Positions 60,344-64,000 of a stretch of 64,000 nucleotides of DNA are shown here, in pieces (within the stretch, counting starts at the first letter, position 1; the number at the start of each line of letters is the position of its first letter). The DNA lies in NCBI GenBank assembly GCA_019636945.1, contig JAHBWO010000004.1, positions 1 through 64,000 of the forward strand. Reading direction: 5' to 3'. The translations under genes and the position numbers were made by a program. Source of the stretch: Nitrospira sp. Lineage in GTDB: Bacteria > Nitrospirota > Nitrospiria > Nitrospirales > Nitrospiraceae. Below the pieces are notes generated by a model. It did not search any database. It was not told where the DNA came from and worked only from the letters and a program-made list of their open reading frames with translations.

Positions 60344-61180
60344 ATGGCGAAACGAGCAGTGCTTATCGGGATCAACAAGTATCAAGTTCCCGGGTCTGAT
60401 CTGAACGGATGTGTGAACGACGTGAAGAATCTGAGTGCGGCACTGAAAACCTACTATGGGTTTGCCGACAAGGACATCACGACCCTCACTGATCTGAAGG
60501 CCACGAAGAAGGCCATGCAGACTGCGATTCAGAAGCTCATCAAGAGCGGGAAGAAAGGCGACACCTTACTGCTCCACTATTCCGGGCATGGGTCGAATGT
60601 GCCGGATGACAATGGGGATGAAGCGGATCATCGCGATGAGATCCTGTGCCCGACCGATCTGGATTGGAAGGATACGTTACGAGATGATTGGCTTCGAAAG
60701 ACGTTTAGTAAGCTTCGAAAGGGCGTCAACTTCACGGTGATCATGGACTGCTGTCACTCCGGCACGATCACTCGCGCCATCGTTCCGCCTGATGCGCCAA
60801 GAAGAGAACGGTTCCTTCCCTGTCCGCTCGATCTCATGGCGACCGAGTCTGGTCGAAAGCTGCGTGGAACTGTGCGTGGTCAACTCGGCAAAGCGCCTCG
60901 CGGGCGGAAGCGAAAAGGCGATATCGTCCATGCCGACATTCAAGAAATGTTGATCACCGGCTGCCGCGATACACAGACCTCTGCCGATGCGCATATCGGC
61001 GGGACCTATAACGGGGCTCTCACCTATTACCTTGTCGAGTCGATCAAAGAGGCCGAGGGCAAACTGACTTACCGTGAACTGCATCGACGAACTATGGCCA
61101 AACTTAAAGCGGAGGATTTTGACCAGGTTCCCCAACTTGAAGGGCAAAAGTCTTCTTTCGATCGACAGTTTCTGAGTTAG
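60344..61180 (+). CDS. Metacaspase (caspase-like cysteine protease, C14)
   Basis: 278 residues from ATG 60344, with AAAGGAGCTG upstream. The p20-like domain has RAVLIGINKYQVPGSDLNGC, then LLLHYSGHGSNVPDDNGDEA (catalytic His82) and FTVIMDCCHSGTITRA (catalytic Cys137 within DCCHSG). The C-terminal part has IQEMLITGCRDTQTSADAHI. Metacaspases cleave after Arg or Lys and are linked to stress and cell death in microbes. It is compact with no extra domains, 113 bp upstream of a CHAT gene. Confidence 0.88.
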   Translation: MAKRAVLIGINKYQVPGSDLNGCVNDVKNLSAALKTYYGFADKDITTLTDLKATKKAMQTAIQKLIKSGKKGDTLLLHYSGHGSNVPDDNGDEADHRDEILCPTDLDWKDTLRDDWLRKTFSKLRKGVNFTVIMDCCHSGTITRAIVPPDAPRRERFLPCPLDLMATESGRKLRGTVRGQLGKAPRGRKRKGDIVHADIQEMLITGCRDTQTSADAHIGGTYNGALTYYLVESIKEAEGKLTYRELHRRTMAKLKAEDFDQVPQLEGQKSSFDRQFLS

Positions 61181-61293
61181 GAGCCAGAGGGAAGGCCATA
61201 CCACATGCTCATCGGCATGTCCCTGGTGCCAGGTATCGAGGGCAGCGGACATGTCTGGGAGGAGTGCCTCTATCCAATGAGCGGAGGGCAACG

Positions 61294-64000
61294 ATGAAGT
61301 CTGGACAGACCCAGTCGATACTCCACGTTTCCGTGTTGCATGGGGATCTCAATCACACAAACTATCCCATCCTACTCGGCCATTACGAGGGTGACACGAT
61401 TGCAGGGGCGGAGCGTGTCGTGGACAAAATGGTTGAGGGCGCCTTGTCTCAACGCTACCACTCGGGACGCTATCCAGGACGAAACGGGACGGCCGCCGTC
61501 GCACTGGCGCCGCCCAATGAGGTTCAACAATCGTTAGGTGTGCAGCATGGCGCGATCGTCATTGGACTCGGAAAATGGGGTGAATTGACCCCCTCAACGC
61601 TCACACAGGCGGTTTCGCAGGGAATCACAGAGTATTGTTTGCACATTCACCAGTGCCGTGGTGCAACGGATTCATCCAAGGCGCCGGAGGGGCTCACGAT
61701 CAATAGCCTGCTGATCGGGTCAAATACGTCGGCGAATATTGCCGTCGAGGACTCGGTCAATGCCATTGTGCGGGGCGTGGTCTTGGCCAATCGCGCACTC
61801 ACACAGGGGCCGAACCAAAGCCAGGGACCGATGCTCCCACGGGTGGCCCACGTGCAGTTCATCGAACGATTTTTGGATGTGGCGGTTGATGCGGCCAAGT
61901 CGGCACATCGTGTGGCCAAGCGGATCGGGTTGGAATCCCAGACAGCAATTCAGGTTGAGCGCTATATGAAAAAGGGGAGCGGGGGCTCGACCAGGCTTGT
62001 TCCGTCCTCCACGCGAGGATATTGGCGGCGTTGGACCATCTCGGCGCTCCGGAATGACCCTTTTCCCCCCTCGGTGAGCCTGCCTGCCGTGCTCAAGGAT
62101 CGCCTCCGCGCCCTGTTGCAGGAAGAACAAACAAAAGATCCACAGATTTATAGCGCCTTGCTTGATCTGGCATTGACGACTCGAGATCAGACGGCGCCTC
62201 GTCCACATAAGCTGCGATTTCTTGCCTTATCGGATCGAGCCAGAGCCGAGGTGACGGTTCAAGACAACCAGCCAGAACTGATCGCGCAACTGATTCAGCG
62301 TTCGATCAGAACCGAGACGTTTAATCAGGACATTGCCAAGACACTCTTCGAACTGCTGATCCCGCTGGACTTGAAGGAGAGTCTGCGCAGTCTGGAAAAC
62401 GTGGTCTTCATTCTCGACGAGGTGACGGCCAATTATCCGTGGGAATTGATGATCGATACGGAGAAGCCCTTGTGCGTCCGCGCGGGGGTGATCCGACAGC
62501 TGCAGACCCTTGACGACAAGACGCATGCCAGGGACAGTACGACGCGACATGCCTTCGTGGTCGGGAATCCCCTCACACCCCCTCAGTATCGTGATCTGTC
62601 AGGGGCTATGGAGGAAGCCACCCTGGTGGCCGACATGTTGGAGAAGGCCAACTATCGAGCAGCATTTGCTCGCACCAGGCTTGGAGCCAGTGAGGTGTTC
62701 AAGCAACTTTTTGCGCGACCCTATCGCATCATCCACATTGCCGGACATGGACAGTATAGCGAGGCGGACAGCGGTCAGGTTGGAGCCAAAGCCGGGGTGG
62801 TGCTGAGCGATGGCCTCTTTCTCACGGCAGCGGAGATCGCCACGATGGATCCTATTCCGGAACTGGTCTTCCTCAACTGCTGCCATCTCGGACAGATGGG
62901 CGGAACGGCCTCCAATAAAATGGCGGCAAGCATTTCCAGCGAATTGATTCGAAAAGGCGTGCGTGCTGTTGTGGCAGCCGGCTGGCCGGTCCAGGACGAT
63001 GCGGCACTGTGTTTCGCCGGATCGTTTTACAGGGAGCTGCTTGCTGGCAGGACATTCGGCTTGGCTCTGAAGCAAGCTCGACAACAAACGTGGGAGGAAT
63101 TCCCGTCTTCCAATACATGGGGAGCCTATCAAGCCTACGGCGATCCTGATTTTTGTCTGGTCCGTACCGATGGCTTGAGTGCCGTCGGCGAGGAAGATGT
63201 GAAAGTGGCGGCGGAAGAAGTGCTTCTTCAGTTGGATGGTCTCTCCCAACAATGGACCCATGCAGATGACGCGAAGGTACGTACAGCGTTAAGTCAGGTG
63301 GAACAGCTGTGCGCGGAGGACTGGCTGAAACAAGGAAGCGTACAGGAACGACTGGGGGCGGCCTATGCCGGAGCCGGTCTTTTCAAGGAAGCCATTCCGT
63401 ATTACCGGCAGGCAGTGGAAAATAAGGATATCGCAAACCCCGCGACGCTGCGTGTAGTTGAGCAATGGATCAATGTCGCGGTGCGGTGTGGAGAGAAAGA
63501 CGGCAACAAGGTCATGATCCAAGAGGCGATCGACAAGGGACGTCATCTCCTTGCGCTTGCAAAGACCTCGGAGCGTCTAAGCCTCATAGGCGGGGCGCAA
63601 AAGAAGCTGGCCCAGCTTGAGACGGATACCGAACAGAGGCGGGTTCACTTAGCCCAGGCGGTTGCCGACTATCGTGCAGCCGCAGATCTCGGACAACGGG
63701 AGGGAATAGACGATCCTTATCCGATCCTCAGTGCTGTGGTCCTCGAGGTGTTGCTCGGGAAGAAGGACGCCCAGCGGGAAGCAGCACTCTCGCGATGCGA
63801 GGCCCTGGCGCAAGCACGTTTCAAGGACACGCGCAGTGTATGGGATGCCATTACCATTGCAGACGTTGCCTTGATTCGGGCGATCATGGACCAGTCGCTT
63901 CTTCAAGAGATGAATCAGATAGTAGAGAAGTACCGGGCGGCATTTACCGAGTCCTCAGCGACACAACGCGAGCAAGACTCGGCCCTGACTCAGATGAGGT
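61294..64000 (+). CDS. CHAT-domain protease with N-terminal macro/M17-like domain and C-terminal repeats (runs off the edge)
   Basis: Open from ATG 61294 to the window end, 902 codons without a stop. Residues 1-125 (SVLHGDLNHTNYPILLGHYE, then IVIGLGKWGELTPSTLTQAV) resemble the leucyl-aminopeptidase N-terminal/macro-like domain. A CHAT domain follows about 365-640: DEVTANYPWELM, IIHIAGHGQYSEAD (His485) and LVFLNCCHLGQMGG (Cys530). The rest has TPR-like pairs (ERLGAAYAGAGLFKEAIPYY). CHAT proteins are caspase-like proteases of prokaryotic effector systems. The C-terminus is not visible. Confidence 0.82.
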   Translation, partial: MKSGQTQSILHVSVLHGDLNHTNYPILLGHYEGDTIAGAERVVDKMVEGALSQRYHSGRYPGRNGTAAVALAPPNEVQQSLGVQHGAIVIGLGKWGELTPSTLTQAVSQGITEYCLHIHQCRGATDSSKAPEGLTINSLLIGSNTSANIAVEDSVNAIVRGVVLANRALTQGPNQSQGPMLPRVAHVQFIERFLDVAVDAAKSAHRVAKRIGLESQTAIQVERYMKKGSGGSTRLVPSSTRGYWRRWTISALRNDPFPPSVSLPAVLKDRLRALLQEEQTKDPQIYSALLDLALTTRDQTAPRPHKLRFLALSDRARAEVTVQDNQPELIAQLIQRSIRTETFNQDIAKTLFELLIPLDLKESLRSLENVVFILDEVTANYPWELMIDTEKPLCVRAGVIRQLQTLDDKTHARDSTTRHAFVVGNPLTPPQYRDLSGAMEEATLVADMLEKANYRAAFARTRLGASEVFKQLFARPYRIIHIAGHGQYSEADSGQVGAKAGVVLSDGLFLTAAEIATMDPIPELVFLNCCHLGQMGGTASNKMAASISSELIRKGVRAVVAAGWPVQDDAALCFAGSFYRELLAGRTFGLALKQARQQTWEEFPSSNTWGAYQAYGDPDFCLVRTDGLSAVGEEDVKVAAEEVLLQLDGLSQQWTHADDAKVRTALSQVEQLCAEDWLKQGSVQERLGAAYAGAGLFKEAIPYYRQAVENKDIANPATLRVVEQWINVAVRCGEKDGNKVMIQEAIDKGRHLLALAKTSERLSLIGGAQKKLAQLETDTEQRRVHLAQAVADYRAAADLGQREGIDDPYPILSAVVLEVLLGKKDAQREAALSRCEALAQARFKDTRSVWDAITIADVALIRAIMDQSLLQEMNQIVEKYRAAFTESSATQREQDSALTQMR

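Noticed and set aside
1..64000. tRNA, rRNA or CRISPR arrays
   Set aside because: No clover-leaf pattern, rRNA block or regularly spaced repeats were seen by eye on either strand; a tRNAscan or CRISPR search would settle it.

Overview
The window looks like chromosomal DNA of a complete ammonia-oxidising (comammox) Nitrospira. The main evidence is an amoCAB operon for ammonia monooxygenase, a haoA-haoB-cycA-cycB cluster for hydroxylamine oxidation, and a type I cytochrome c maturation operon, all within about 23 kb. Gene families and intergenic structure also fit Nitrospirota. The organism call rests on recognised gene families; no database search was possible.

Layout. 1-6.2 kb: the 3' end of topA, two tandem PagL-like lipid A deacylases, a sugar-nucleotide epimerase/dehydratase, an MFS exporter and small unknowns. 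6.4-12.1 kb: an accessory patch with a brnT/brnA toxin-antitoxin pair (toxin frameshifted), a DUF2971-type gene split by an IS3-family element whose target duplication can be read directly, a remnant of a nucleoside-transporter 3' end, and an inverted-repeat-bounded intergenic element. 12.1-16.8 kb: NupC-type transporter, MarR regulator, dicarboxylate symporter and a DUF1269 protein. 17.0-24.0 kb: ccmABCDEFGHI as one overlapping operon. 24.2-28.4 kb: haoA (full length in homology but broken by many small indels), haoB, cycA, cycB. 28.5-31.4 kb: MOSC protein, an unknown membrane protein and two bacterioferritin subunits. 31.8-39.8 kb: three tandem AmoD/AmoE-like periplasmic proteins, copC, a CopD-cytochrome c-thioredoxin-like fusion, then amoC, amoA, amoB and a strong terminator. 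40-45 kb: delta-60 repeat lipoprotein, di-heme peroxidase and HD-domain protein, with several conspicuous hairpins between them. 45-56.4 kb: a probable iron and flavin region with an FMN-binding protein, porin, ApbE, fbpABC, exbBD-tonB and Fur, with Fur-box-like sites. 56.5-64 kb: Panacea-like protein, M32 carboxypeptidase, O-methyltransferase, then a Rossmann-like protein, a metacaspase and a CHAT-TPR protease that runs off the end.

How it fits together. AmoCAB makes hydroxylamine. HAO with HaoB, c554 (CycA) and cM552 (CycB) would oxidise it and pass electrons to quinone. Ccm attaches the many haems, copC/copD and the AmoD/E-like proteins plausibly supply copper, and the Fbp/TonB/Fur/bacterioferritin genes supply and store iron. 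The least explained parts are the AmoD/E-like triplet, the CopD fusion, the repeat array ahead of amoC, the damaged haoA, and the metacaspase/CHAT module at the right edge.
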